DNA from: Gracilimonas sp046602855
Lineage (GTDB): Bacteria > Bacteroidota > Rhodothermia > Balneolales > Balneolaceae
Assembly: GCF_046602855.1 (NCBI RefSeq)
Contig: NZ_JBKINJ010000002.1
Span: forward strand, 1 to 64,000
Length of the DNA stretch: 64,000 nt
Direction: 5' to 3'
Every line of letters starts with the position of its first letter. The first letter of the stretch is position 1. Shown here piece by piece: positions 24,441 to 33,460 of this stretch. Under the pieces are notes generated by a model. The model had not been told where the DNA came from. It saw nothing but the letters and a program-made list of their open reading frames with translations, and ran no database searches. The translations under genes and the position numbers were made by a program.

Positions 24441-26090
24441 TCATTTTAGAAACGGTAGGTTCAGCTGATGATCTTTCGCATAATCTATCGCAATACCATA
24501 ACCTGCATCGGCGTGACGCATCACACCGGACGCCGGATCATTCCAAAGCACGCGTTCTAGTCGCCTATCGGCATCTTCAGTTCCATCACAAACTATCACT
24601 AATCCTGCATGTTGAGAGAAACCCATACCCACTCCACCTCCATGATGGAATGAAACCCAAGTAGCCCCGGAAGAAGTATTCAACAATGCATTCAGGATAG
24701 GCCAGTCTGATACTGCATCTGAACCATCCTTCATACCCTCGGTTTCGCGATTAGGACTTGCCACAGAACCGGAATCCAAATGATCGCGACCTATTACGAC
24801 AGGGGCTTTCAGTTCACCGCTTCGTACCATTTTGTTGAAGGCCAGCCCAAGCCTGTGTCGCTGACCCAATCCTACCCAACAAATACGTGACGGTAATCCC
24901 TGAAAATTAATTTGTTCTTTAGCCATATCCAGCCAGTTGTGAAGATGCGGATCATCGGGAATAAGTTCTTTTACCTTTTCATCTGTTTTGTAGATATCCT
25001 CCGGATCACCTGATAGTGCCACCCAGCGAAAGGGACCTATTCCCTTACAAAAGAGCGGGCGAATGTACTCAGGCACAAAGCCAGGAATATTGAACGCATC
25101 CTTAACACCGTTATCAAAAGCTTCCTGACGGATATTATTTCCATAATCAAAAACCGGTAATCCTTTTTCCTGAAATTCCAGCATTGCTTTAACTTGTATA
25201 GCAATGGATTTGCGAGCATTATCCATCACTTCTTTGGGATGAGTTTTTTGTTTCTCCTCCCATTCCTCTACTGACATTCCAAGCGGCAGATAACCATTGA
25301 GGGGGTCATGCGCACTTGTTTGATCCGTAACTGCATCCGGCAGGATATTTCTTTCCAGTAATTTTGGATAGATATCTGCGGCGTTTCCATGCAGACCAAC
25401 TGTTACGGGGGTTTTATTTTTAACCGATTTTTGAATGATATCCAGGGCTCCTCCCAACGAAGTTGCCTTTTTATCTAAGTAGCCTGTTCTCAAACGAAAA
25501 TCGATGCGGGATTCACGGCATTCTACGGCCAACATACTTGCACCGGCCATTTTCGAGGCAAGAGGCTGAGCGCCACCCATTCCTCCCAGCCCCGCTGTAA
25601 GTACCCATTTCCCGGATAGATCTCCACCAAAATACTTCTTCGACATAGATACAAAGGTCTCGTAGGTCCCTTGAACAATACCCTGACTTCCAATGTAGAT
25701 CCACGACCCTGCTGTCATTTGCCCGTACATCATCAAACCTTTTTTATCAAGCTCATTAAAATGATCCCAGTTTGCCCATTTGGGAACAAGGTTGGAATTG
25801 GCGATCAGTACACGGGGAGCATCTTTATGTGTTTTGAAGATCCCAACCGGTTTGCCTGATTGCACAAGTAGGGTCTCTTCATCATTCATGGATTTCAGTG
25901 ACTCAAGAATACCGTCAAAACTCTCCCAGTTCCTGGCAGCTTTTCCTATGCCCCCGTACACAACGAGTTCTTCAGGATTCTCCGCTACATCAGGATCCAG
26001 GTTGTTTTGTATCATCCTGAACGGAGCTTCAGTAAGCCAGCTATTACAATTTAATTCTTTGCCTGTCGGTGCTTTGATCGTTCTTGACAT
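24441..26090 (-). CDS. hutU: Urocanate hydratase
   Basis: 549 residues, the standard urocanase size. Second step of histidine degradation, using tightly bound NAD. Diagnostic blocks: LVVYGGIGKAARNWESFD, LTAGLGGMGGAQPLA (NAD site), DQTSAHDPLNGYLP and VSFHHGGGVGMGFSQHAG. The frame stays open to 26174, but the family N-terminus begins at the Met at 26090 (MSRTIKAPTGKELNC), so that start is used. First gene of hutU-hutI-hutG; a 31-nt inverted repeat lies just upstream. hutH is elsewhere in the window (60447-61934). Confidence 0.97.
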   Translation of the reverse strand: MSRTIKAPTGKELNCNSWLTEAPFRMIQNNLDPDVAENPEELVVYGGIGKAARNWESFDGILESLKSMNDEETLLVQSGKPVGIFKTHKDAPRVLIANSNLVPKWANWDHFNELDKKGLMMYGQMTAGSWIYIGSQGIVQGTYETFVSMSKKYFGGDLSGKWVLTAGLGGMGGAQPLASKMAGASMLAVECRESRIDFRLRTGYLDKKATSLGGALDIIQKSVKNKTPVTVGLHGNAADIYPKLLERNILPDAVTDQTSAHDPLNGYLPLGMSVEEWEEKQKTHPKEVMDNARKSIAIQVKAMLEFQEKGLPVFDYGNNIRQEAFDNGVKDAFNIPGFVPEYIRPLFCKGIGPFRWVALSGDPEDIYKTDEKVKELIPDDPHLHNWLDMAKEQINFQGLPSRICWVGLGQRHRLGLAFNKMVRSGELKAPVVIGRDHLDSGSVASPNRETEGMKDGSDAVSDWPILNALLNTSSGATWVSFHHGGGVGMGFSQHAGLVIVCDGTEDADRRLERVLWNDPASGVMRHADAGYGIAIDYAKDHQLNLPFLK

Positions 26091-26420
26091 ACTTGGATTT
26101 TTTATTCCTGTAACTTTCTCTACTGCAGGAATATACACTAAGAGAAACGAAAGCTCATCCCAAAATTCATCCAAACTTTATCAATATAACTAGAGTATTT
26201 GGTGTGAACCGACTCGATGACCAGTTTTAGCTGACTTAAGTTTATCATTGGGAGAGCGTATCGGCCTTATGAAAAACAAAATAGAGAAGAAACTCAGTCC
26301 CGTAAATTTTAAGACCTGGATTAAATTATGAATGGAATAGGGTTGTATCGAAACTATATTATTCAATGCGCTAAGTAATTGTTTATTATTTTTATATCCT
26401 AATTATAAATGGCAAATAAA
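26091..26420. other. 330-nt gap between hutU and the DUF4112 gene
   Basis: AT-rich and non-coding as far as I can see. It should hold the leftward hutU promoter next to the inverted repeat at 26103-26133 and the transcript end of the DUF4112 gene. No convincing terminator hairpin or RNA gene found. Confidence 0.5.
26103..26133 (-). promoter_or_regulatory. Inverted repeat in the hutU leader
   Basis: TATTCCTG (26103-26110) and CAGGAATA (26126-26133) are perfect 8-nt arms separated by 15 nt, 12 nt upstream of the hutU start codon. It could be an operator half-site pair or an RNA hairpin near the ribosome site. No hut regulator gene is in the window. Confidence 0.45.
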
Positions 26421-26888
26421 TTAAAATATAGCCTTCCAGATCTCAGCAAACATCCAGCTGATAAGGATAAGTACGCCGGTCAGGATCAAAACCAAGAAAA
26501 TAAGGAAACCCCACATTATTACAGAACTTTGTGATTCAGTTTGAGAGGGACTAGCCTCCAGTTTTTCCAATAACCGAGCATTGCGAATATTGGCCTTCCA
26601 TGCAATATCAAACATATCTCCTAATACGGGAACGACCCCGATAATGAGATCGATAAATATATTCATGAACATTCTGAACAACACACCTGGTGTTGCGCCT
26701 ATTTTGGTAGCGTAGTACATCAAGTAGATCGATAATATGGCACTAAACCAATCGCCTAATCCGGTAAAAAGGCCAATAATAGGATCTATGCCGAACTTAA
26801 TACGGGTTCCCGGCAAAGTAAACTTACTGTCTAGCAGCTCGGCAAATTTTTTGGGATTAGAGTGATATTTTCCTGAACCTGTCATCAT
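26421..26888 (-). CDS. DUF4112 family membrane protein
   Basis: 155 residues. Recognised by the DUF4112 core: LDSKFTLPGTRIKFGIDPIIGLFTGLGD (19-46) and VVPVLGDMFDIAWKANIRN (85-103), followed by a single strong transmembrane helix (125-147). Function of the family is unknown; the paired Pro-x-x-Gly-Asp segments look like re-entrant membrane loops. It is isolated, with gaps of more than 250 nt either side. Confidence 0.85.
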   Translation of the reverse strand: MMTGSGKYHSNPKKFAELLDSKFTLPGTRIKFGIDPIIGLFTGLGDWFSAILSIYLMYYATKIGATPGVLFRMFMNIFIDLIIGVVPVLGDMFDIAWKANIRNARLLEKLEASPSQTESQSSVIMWGFLIFLVLILTGVLILISWMFAEIWKAIF

Positions 26889-27144
26889 TTGTTTAATGAT
26901 GTTTCCGAATTAAGTCCAACATAGTTTATGGGCATCTTATAGCCTCCTTTATTTCGTGTCAAAAGAGGATAGACTCTATTCTTGTTTCAGTCAGTATCTG
27001 GTTATGATCAAAAAGACAATTCAGCATTATGTGTGATTTACCGCGCCCATGCCACCAACGAAAAGCTCCAGGTTTAAGTTGTCAGTTCCTAGAAAAAAGC
27101 ATTATTACACTTCTCTTTTGGCTGTAATCACCTAAGTTATTCAG

Positions 27145-27672
27145 CTATTTACTTTCATTGAATTCAGTAAATGACTGATCTTGGTAGGCTCCGGTTCCAA
27201 CAAATCTTAGAATGGTTGAATATATATCCTCAGGCAGGAAGCCGGGTTGCCCTGCTATGATGTCCTCATTTGCTTCAAAAAATATAAAAGTGGGAGTACT
27301 ATATGCTCCCAATTTTTGGGCAAAATCTCGATGACTGAGTTTAGTACCGGCAAAGGTTAAATATTCATCTTCTACATCAAGGTCTAACCAAACAGGATAA
27401 AAATATTCCGAAGTAAGCTCCTGAATACTTTCCTCTGCAAACACCTCATTTTCCATTTTCTTACAATAGCCGCACCATCTGGCGTTTACATACACAAGGA
27501 TCTTTTTGTTATCCTCCTTTGCTTTTTCCTTTGCCTCATCGAAGGCTACCCAATCAAACATTTCCCGCGCGGACATATCCTCACTTTGTGAATTATCAGT
27601 TTGGGCTTGAGCAAATGAGCTAAATGCAGCAATTAAAAACACCGCTACAAATAAATTTTTAATATGAGCCAT
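27145..27672 (-). CDS. Secreted thioredoxin-family protein
   Basis: 175 residues: signal peptide (1-23, cleavage near AQAQ), then a thioredoxin fold of the Thioredoxin_7/SoxW-like type. The redox motif is WCGYC (Cys67, Cys70) and the cis-proline is Pro127 in YSTPTFIFF. It likely acts as a periplasmic reductant or disulphide handler. The following gene on the strand is a sulphur-amino-acid enzyme, but the 39-nt gap does not show co-transcription clearly. Confidence 0.9.
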   Translation of the reverse strand: MAHIKNLFVAVFLIAAFSSFAQAQTDNSQSEDMSAREMFDWVAFDEAKEKAKEDNKKILVYVNARWCGYCKKMENEVFAEESIQELTSEYFYPVWLDLDVEDEYLTFAGTKLSHRDFAQKLGAYSTPTFIFFEANEDIIAGQPGFLPEDIYSTILRFVGTGAYQDQSFTEFNESK

Positions 27673-27711
27673 AATTATACTTTGTCGCTTTAATCTTTTA
27701 ATACGGTTCTG

Positions 27712-28833
27712 TTAATCTAACGCTTGTTCAATGTCGGCTATTATATCATCGGAATGCTCCAATCCTACACTCAGTCGGATTAAGTTATCTGGTGAAGGTG
27801 AATCAGCACCTTCAGATGACTTCCTGTGCTCCCAGATACTTTCAATTCCACCGAGACTTGTTGCTGCAATGATCATCTTTGATCTTCCTACGATCTCTAT
27901 GGCCTCTTTAGCACCACCATCAATTATAAAAGAGATCATCCCGCCAAAATCATCCATTTGAGACTTTGCAATTTCGTGACCTTTGTGTGTTTCAAGTCCC
28001 GGATAATAGACATCCTCTACATTGGAATGCTTACTCAAATAATCAGCTACTTTTCTGGCATTATCATTATGTGCTCTCATCCTATAAGGAAACGAGCGAA
28101 TACTTCGGCTTAGCAACCATGCATCGCGAGGTGAAGGAACCGCGCCCTGAACGCGCTGGATCAATCTAATTTTTTCAAATAAAGACTCATCATCTGTGAT
28201 AACGGCTCCACCCAAAATATCACTGTGGCCACCCAAATATTTCGTAGTTGAGTGAATTGATATATCAGCGCCTAACTCCAAAGGACGCATATTATACGGG
28301 GTCGGCCAGGTATTATCGACTGCTACAACCGCTCCTTTCGAACTTGCCAGCTTACTTACAGCTCTTACATCTGTAATCAGCAACCTTGGATTAGAAGGTG
28401 TTTCCAGCCATACTAACTGCGTATTTTCTTTGAGTGAATTCTTTACGGCATCAAGGTCTGTCATATCTACGAACTCAACATCCAATCCCCATTTTTCACC
28501 GAACTCCCACATCAATTTACGAGTACCGAAATAGACATCCTGGGCGATCATTACGTGAGCACCTGATTTCACAGTTTGAAACACTGAAGATATTGCAGCC
28601 ATCCCTGATGCAAAAACAGCACAATGCTCGCCGCCTTCTAATTGGCCGATCACATTTTCCAGTTGATGCCTGTTTGGATTGGATAACCTTATATACTTAT
28701 CATCGCCCTCATGATGACCACCATTGCGATGCTCATAAATAGTAGAAACTTCAATGCCGGGTACAACGGTATCATTCTCTTTTTCGTGAGCTTTCATGCT
28801 TCCATGAATGGCGATAGTTTCTATATTTTTCAT
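27712..28833 (-). CDS. Trans-sulfuration PLP enzyme (cystathionine gamma-synthase/beta-lyase family)
   Basis: 373 residues of the Cys/Met metabolism PLP family. PLP lysine Lys198 in SIHSTTKYLGGHSD, phosphate-binding SGMAAISS near 76, and Asp173 in VAVDNTW that holds the pyridine nitrogen. Which reaction it does (MetB, MetC or methionine gamma-lyase) cannot be fixed from these motifs; the SSEGADSPSPDNLIRLSVGLEH end fits the beta-lyase side. A 26-nt near-perfect palindrome lies 57 nt upstream. Confidence 0.9.
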   Translation of the reverse strand: MKNIETIAIHGSMKAHEKENDTVVPGIEVSTIYEHRNGGHHEGDDKYIRLSNPNRHQLENVIGQLEGGEHCAVFASGMAAISSVFQTVKSGAHVMIAQDVYFGTRKLMWEFGEKWGLDVEFVDMTDLDAVKNSLKENTQLVWLETPSNPRLLITDVRAVSKLASSKGAVVAVDNTWPTPYNMRPLELGADISIHSTTKYLGGHSDILGGAVITDDESLFEKIRLIQRVQGAVPSPRDAWLLSRSIRSFPYRMRAHNDNARKVADYLSKHSNVEDVYYPGLETHKGHEIAKSQMDDFGGMISFIIDGGAKEAIEIVGRSKMIIAATSLGGIESIWEHRKSSEGADSPSPDNLIRLSVGLEHSDDIIADIEQALD

Positions 28834-28889
28834 ATTCAGGCTAATCTAATTTTGATTCAGTTAAAAATAAACAAATTAGTACACATACA

Positions 28890-28915
28890 CTTTCATTTGT
28901 TACAACAAGTGAAAG
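28890..28915. promoter_or_regulatory. 26-nt palindrome between the trans-sulfuration and kinase genes
   Basis: CTTTCATTTGTT (28890-28901) and AACAAGTGAAAG (28904-28915) are 12-nt arms around AC with a single mismatch (T opposite G). It lies 57 nt upstream of the leftward PLP-enzyme start and 108 nt upstream of the rightward kinase, so it could serve either as an operator. The symmetry suits a dimeric helix-turn-helix regulator; which one is unknown. Confidence 0.55.
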
Positions 28916-29023
28916 GTCAATTCTTCTATTGTACTCAAGGTAAATTCAATTATATTAGATGAATTAACTTAAATTAGTTAATAATACTTAAGCGTAGTTT
29001 GCAGCCTAACCTATCAGGACTCT

Positions 29024-30319
29024 GTGACTAAAATTTGGGAAAAATATAAATTAAGGGTACGAAGCAATATAATTGGCAATACTTCCAAAATGGATGGTAT
29101 TGAATATTGGAGGAATAAGCTATTTGCATCTATTCTCATCTATCTATTCCCATTTGGATTATTGACACTTATCACTTCAGCAGTTGTGGTGTACTTTCTG
29201 GGAATAAAAGGACTTTCTATTTCATATGCTTTATTTGGGCTCGCTATATCCCTTATTACGCTATATTCCAGAATTAGTACCAATGTTAGAAAGTTTCTGT
29301 TTCTGACCCTACTTTATTCTGTTTCTTTCATACTGATCTTTTATATGGGCCATCATGGGGCCGGGCTCACTTACCTTTTTGGCATTACAGTATTTTCTCT
29401 GTTGATCCTTCCGACCTACGCCGGTGTTCTCACAATTTTCATTAATATTATCATATGTTTGCTGCAAGCCTTTTTTATCTACGAAGGCATGGTTGACTAT
29501 CCTCTCAGAGAAAATTATCAGGTTGCTTCATGGTTATCTATTTCAGCCAATTCCATTTTGCTAAGTACTGTTGCAGTGATCTTCATGCCTATGCTTTTCA
29601 AAGGGCTTCAAGAGACTATCGAATCACAGTACAGGCTTAAACGAAATTTAGTCACACATAAAATTGAACTTGAAACATCTCTGAGTGAAAAGGAAACCCT
29701 TCTTGCTGAAATTCACCACAGAGTAAAGAACAACCTTGCTGTTGTATCAGGCATGCTTCAAATACAAGCTTTTAAGGAATCTGATGAAGAGTTTCAAAAG
29801 AAACTTATGGACAGTACCATGCGCATTAAATCTATGGCTAATATTCATGAACAGCTTTATCAGTCTCAAAGTTTTTCCAATATGGATTTTGATGTTGGTT
29901 TAAAAAACCTGGTACAGACTATTATTGCTACCATGAGTGACGGGAAATCGATTCAAACATCTTTTGATCTCGAACCCGTAAAACTCAATATCAATCAAGC
30001 TGTACCCTGCAGTTTGATAGTCAATGAAGTGATCACCAATTCTCTTAAACATGCTTTTAATGAACAAAAAAACGGACTCATTTCAGTTTATCTCGGAAAA
30101 AACGGAGAAGTACTTCATCTTGAGATTACAGACAACGGTACAGGCTTCAAGAAGAATATTGACTCACTGGAAAGTACTTCACTCGGTCTAGAGCTCATCA
30201 GTACACTTGCCCGGCAGCTTGATGCAGAATATCAGTATCGATCCCTGGAAAATAAACCCGGAGCCTATTTTAATACTGAATTCAAGATATCTGATTCATC
30301 CGGAAGCAGTGGGAGTTGA
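29024..30319 (+). CDS. Membrane sensor histidine kinase (HisKA_2/HATPase)
   Basis: 431 residues from a GTG; an in-frame ATG at 29090 (Met23, MDGIEYWRNKLFA) just before the first helix is an equally possible start. Six hydrophobic helices (about 32-205) replace any periplasmic sensor domain. The kinase part is complete: AEIHHRVKNNLAVVSGML (phospho-acceptor His231), N-box VNEVITNSLKHAF, G1 ITDNGTGF, G2-like STSLGLELIS. This is the HisKA_2 class, which often signals to PhyR-type or single-domain regulators. No partner regulator is adjacent. Ends 5 nt before the convergent M48 gene. Confidence 0.92.
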   Translation: MTKIWEKYKLRVRSNIIGNTSKMDGIEYWRNKLFASILIYLFPFGLLTLITSAVVVYFLGIKGLSISYALFGLAISLITLYSRISTNVRKFLFLTLLYSVSFILIFYMGHHGAGLTYLFGITVFSLLILPTYAGVLTIFINIIICLLQAFFIYEGMVDYPLRENYQVASWLSISANSILLSTVAVIFMPMLFKGLQETIESQYRLKRNLVTHKIELETSLSEKETLLAEIHHRVKNNLAVVSGMLQIQAFKESDEEFQKKLMDSTMRIKSMANIHEQLYQSQSFSNMDFDVGLKNLVQTIIATMSDGKSIQTSFDLEPVKLNINQAVPCSLIVNEVITNSLKHAFNEQKNGLISVYLGKNGEVLHLEITDNGTGFKKNIDSLESTSLGLELISTLARQLDAEYQYRSLENKPGAYFNTEFKISDSSGSSGS

Positions 30320-30324
30320 TCAGA

Positions 30325-31644
30325 CTATAGCTCTTCCCTTATGGCCTTGATCCGTTTCAGTACGGGGGGGTGCGAATAGTTTAGCCACACGTAAAACCAG
30401 TGAGGAGTTAGGTTAGACAAGTTGTCCTTTGATAATTTTTTCAGGGTTGAAATCATATTCTCCGGTTTACCTGTAGTATTTGCCGCAAAATAATCGGCCT
30501 CAAATTCATGTTGTCTGGACAGTATTTGCATAAAAACGGACAGTATCATATCAATTGGTGCGTACAGCATTCCAAAGAAAATCAGTCCTGCATATACCGA
30601 CATTTCTTCCATATAAAAAGCTTCAAATAAACCTTCGGCATTCAAAAATATCGATAACAGATAGAACATCACTCCCGTTTGAAGGATACTTGTTGCCATT
30701 CCCTTGACGATATGCTTTTTCTTATAGTGGCCGATCTCATGAGCCAGTACAGCTACAAGTTCATCATTTGTGTGTTTTTCTATAAGCGTATCATACAGCG
30801 CTACCCGTTTATTCTTTCCAAACCCCGTAAAGAAAGCATTAGATTTACTGGAGCGCTTTGAACCATCTATGACAAACAAACCTTGTAACGGGAAGTCAAC
30901 CTTTTCTGTATAGTTTTCTATAGCTGTTCTGAGTTCCCCTTCTTCAAGCGGGGAAAATTCATTGAATAGAGGCATGATCCATGTTGGTGCAATATACTGC
31001 ATGATTAGTGTAAAGGCTGTTACAGCTCCCCAGGCATATAACCAAGCCAGATCTCCAGCGTACATAAAAAACCATAAAATTCCGGCAAGCAACGGAGTTC
31101 CGATCAGTAAACTTAATCCAAGGCCTTTTACCAGATCCAATACAAAGGTCTTTGGCGTGGTCTTGTTGAAACCAAATTTTTCTTCGATCACAAACGTAGA
31201 GTAAATACTAAACGGAAGATTAATGATCATTTTAGCAACGATCAAAATTCCAATATATAATAACCCGGTTACTAACTCTCCATAGCCCCAAGCCCTCACA
31301 ACCTGGTCCAACCAGTTAAATCCACCTGAAAACCAAAAACCCAGTACCAGTAACAGGTCAAAACCTCCGGTGATGAATCCAAACTTGGTTCGTACTTTCG
31401 TGTACTCCTGAGATCTGGCATAGGTATCCTCATCATACACTCCCTCAAATTCATCCGGCAGTTCTTTGGAAAGTGATTTCAGGTTTAAATAGTTGGATGT
31501 AATATCCAAAATGAAATCAATGGCGATGGTAACAAGTATGATGATGGCGTAGATGTTCATGTATAGATCACTAAAAATTTGTGTTCGCGACAAAGGTACG
31601 AATAAAGCTGTGAAAATTGGCTTGGCTAAATTTATTAGGGCCAT
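30325..31644 (-). CDS. Ste24-type M48 zinc metallopeptidase
   Basis: 439 residues with several transmembrane helices. Zinc motif LAHEIGHYKKKH (His302, Glu303, His306) and the third ligand in HEFEADYFAA near residue 380. The overall layout (long N-terminal membrane part, FGKNKRVALYDTLIE before the active site) matches CAAX-prenyl-protease/Ste24 homologues; in bacteria, which lack CAAX proteins, these act in membrane protein quality control. Shares an 80-nt divergent promoter region with the mhqO-like gene, including the palindrome at 31655-31678. Confidence 0.93.
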   Translation of the reverse strand: MALINLAKPIFTALFVPLSRTQIFSDLYMNIYAIIILVTIAIDFILDITSNYLNLKSLSKELPDEFEGVYDEDTYARSQEYTKVRTKFGFITGGFDLLLVLGFWFSGGFNWLDQVVRAWGYGELVTGLLYIGILIVAKMIINLPFSIYSTFVIEEKFGFNKTTPKTFVLDLVKGLGLSLLIGTPLLAGILWFFMYAGDLAWLYAWGAVTAFTLIMQYIAPTWIMPLFNEFSPLEEGELRTAIENYTEKVDFPLQGLFVIDGSKRSSKSNAFFTGFGKNKRVALYDTLIEKHTNDELVAVLAHEIGHYKKKHIVKGMATSILQTGVMFYLLSIFLNAEGLFEAFYMEEMSVYAGLIFFGMLYAPIDMILSVFMQILSRQHEFEADYFAANTTGKPENMISTLKKLSKDNLSNLTPHWFYVWLNYSHPPVLKRIKAIREEL

Positions 31645-31654
31645 AAATAAAACA

Positions 31655-31678
31655 AATTAGTTTAATGTTAAACTAATT
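31655..31678. promoter_or_regulatory. 24-nt perfect palindrome, operator candidate for the mhqO/mhqD-like pair
   Basis: AATTAGTTTAA (31655-31665) and TTAAACTAATT (31668-31678) are perfect 11-nt arms around TG. A TATATTTG -7 element follows at 31690-31697, so a repressor here would cover the -33 region of the rightward promoter. MhqO/MhqD genes in Bacillus are controlled by a MarR repressor binding a palindrome; the same logic is likely here. Confidence 0.7.
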
Positions 31679-31689
31679 AAGTTAATTCG

Positions 31690-31697
31690 TATATTTG
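31690..31697 (+). promoter_or_regulatory. -7 element (TATATTTG) of the mhqO-like gene
   Basis: Exact match to TAnnTTTG, 27 nt before the ATG at 31725. The -33 position falls in the palindrome and has no clean TTTG, as expected for a regulated promoter. Confidence 0.5.
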
Positions 31698-31724
31698 TAG
31701 TAGAAATTAAATCAAAATAAGATC

Positions 31725-32666
31725 ATGAATCATCATAAAGGAATACATCACATAACCGTTTTGGCGGGTGAGGCACAGACAAACGTAGAATTTTACACAA
31801 ATAAACTCGGCATGCGGTTAGTTAAGAAATCCGTCAATCAGGATGATCCCGGCACCTACCATCTTTTCTACGGAAATCAGGCGGCTGAACCGGGATCCAG
31901 TCTGACCTTTTTTCCCTGGCCTATGGCTCAAAAGGGTAAAGCCGGGGTTGGAGAGGTTGTCAATGTCGGGCTTCAGGTTCCCAAAGGTTCTGAGAATTAC
32001 TGGAAAGACAGGTTGGATGAATATAATATTGCATTTGAAACCGTGGAAGTATTTGGTCGTGAAGCTCTCCGCTTTGATGATCCCGATGGATTAGAACTGG
32101 ATATTGTATTTGAAGGTGAAGCGAAACCAAAAATAGAAAATATAGACTATATCGTTCCTGCTGAACACACCGTTCAGGGATTTTGGGGGGCACGCATGCT
32201 ACTTACAGAAAAACAGCATACTGAAATGCTTCTTGGGGAGCTATTTGATTTTGAGAAAGTTACTGAAGAAGGCAACCAAACCCTGTATCAAACAGATGCT
32301 CCCATTGGCCGTAACATTATAATCGAAAAAGCGGATAACGCAGAAAACGGAAAAAATGGTCGCGGTATCGTGCATCATATTGCTTTCAGGGCAGAGAATC
32401 AGGACGAATTGGATGCACTACAACAAAAGGTTGGTAAAAAAGGACTGAATCCTACCCAGATCATCGATCGCCACTGGTTTAAATCCGTTTATTATCGCAT
32501 ACCGGCCGGAGTTCTTTTTGAGATGGCATCCGATGACCCCGGTTACACCGTAGATGAGGAATTTGAGCATCTCGGAGAAAAATTGATCTTGCCGCCATGG
32601 CTGGAATCCAAACGGGATAGAATTGAGCAGATGCTTCCGGATATTGAAGCCGCCTCAGCATCTTAA
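31725..32666 (+). CDS. MhqO-like ring-cleaving dioxygenase (VOC superfamily)
   Basis: 313 residues made of two vicinal-oxygen-chelate modules. Metal ligands expected for hydroquinone dioxygenases are present: His9 (GIHHITVLAG), His218 (GIVHHIAFR) and Glu266 (GVLFEMASDDPG). The N-terminal HHITVLAG.AQTNVEFYTNKLG and the FFPWP motif are characteristic of MhqA/MhqO, which open hydroquinone or catechol rings during quinone stress. Followed after 73 nt by an MhqD-like hydrolase, the order of the Bacillus mhq genes. Regulated presumably from the palindrome upstream. Confidence 0.88.
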   Translation: MNHHKGIHHITVLAGEAQTNVEFYTNKLGMRLVKKSVNQDDPGTYHLFYGNQAAEPGSSLTFFPWPMAQKGKAGVGEVVNVGLQVPKGSENYWKDRLDEYNIAFETVEVFGREALRFDDPDGLELDIVFEGEAKPKIENIDYIVPAEHTVQGFWGARMLLTEKQHTEMLLGELFDFEKVTEEGNQTLYQTDAPIGRNIIIEKADNAENGKNGRGIVHHIAFRAENQDELDALQQKVGKKGLNPTQIIDRHWFKSVYYRIPAGVLFEMASDDPGYTVDEEFEHLGEKLILPPWLESKRDRIEQMLPDIEAASAS

Positions 32667-32739
32667 TTATACCGTAGGGACGTATGGCGATACTCCTCTA
32701 CGATTCATATAAATTGACAAAATCTAATTCTACATATTT

Positions 32740-33411
32740 ATGAGTTTATTCCGAGTAGACAAAACCACTAATTTTGAAGGCCCCCATCAGTCAACACCTA
32801 TATTGAAAGGCGGATCAGAATCGTCTGAAGCAGAAGTTGCTATGATCCTCATTCATGGTCGTGGAGCTACAGCCGACAGCATTCTTACCCTAGCTGATGA
32901 ACTTGATATTGACAAAAAATTAACGCTTCGGGCCCCGCAGGCTTCTCAAAATACCTGGTATCCATACTCATTCATGGCACCGTCCGATAATAACGAACCC
33001 AATCTATCCTCTGCCCTGCAAAAGATCTTTGACATCATTCAGGAATTGAAAACAGATGGATTTTCAGAGGAAAACATTTACCTGACCGGATTTTCACAAG
33101 GAGCCTGTCTGATCTCTGAATTCGTAGCACGACATCCAAAAAAATATGGTGGACTCATCGCACTCAGTGGCGGTCTCATTGGAACTGGTGATTCGGTAAA
33201 CCAACAGGATTATGAGGGTGATCTTGAAGGTACGCCCGTTTTCATGGGTTGCAGTGATGTTGATCCGCATATTCCAAAAGAACGGGTAGACGAATCTGAG
33301 TCAGTACTAAATATGCTGAATGCAAATGTCACCAAAAAGTTTTATCCGGGTATGGGACATACTGTAAACCAAGATGAGATAGACCACATAAATCAGATGA
33401 TCAATAAATAA
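32740..33411 (+). CDS. MhqD-like carboxylesterase/phospholipase (alpha/beta hydrolase)
   Basis: 223 residues. Catalytic triad Ser119 (LTGFSQGACL), Asp175 (SDVDPHIP), His207 (GMGHTVNQ); oxyanion region ILIHGRGATADS (37-47). This is the carboxylesterase/phospholipase_2 family that includes MhqD. Partner of the ring-cleaving dioxygenase just upstream; together they are likely to process quinone-derived products. A possible start-proximal element TTGACA at about 32715 might give it an extra promoter. Confidence 0.88.
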   Translation: MSLFRVDKTTNFEGPHQSTPILKGGSESSEAEVAMILIHGRGATADSILTLADELDIDKKLTLRAPQASQNTWYPYSFMAPSDNNEPNLSSALQKIFDIIQELKTDGFSEENIYLTGFSQGACLISEFVARHPKKYGGLIALSGGLIGTGDSVNQQDYEGDLEGTPVFMGCSDVDPHIPKERVDESESVLNMLNANVTKKFYPGMGHTVNQDEIDHINQMINK

Positions 33412-33460
33412 TTATAGGTTTGAGCCAAGGCATTATCCAACAGTGTTTCAAGAATTCTGT

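Noticed and set aside
26091..26174. N-terminal extension of hutU to 26174
   Set aside because: Would cover the leader inverted repeat and adds 28 non-conserved residues before the family N-terminus MSRTIKAPTG.
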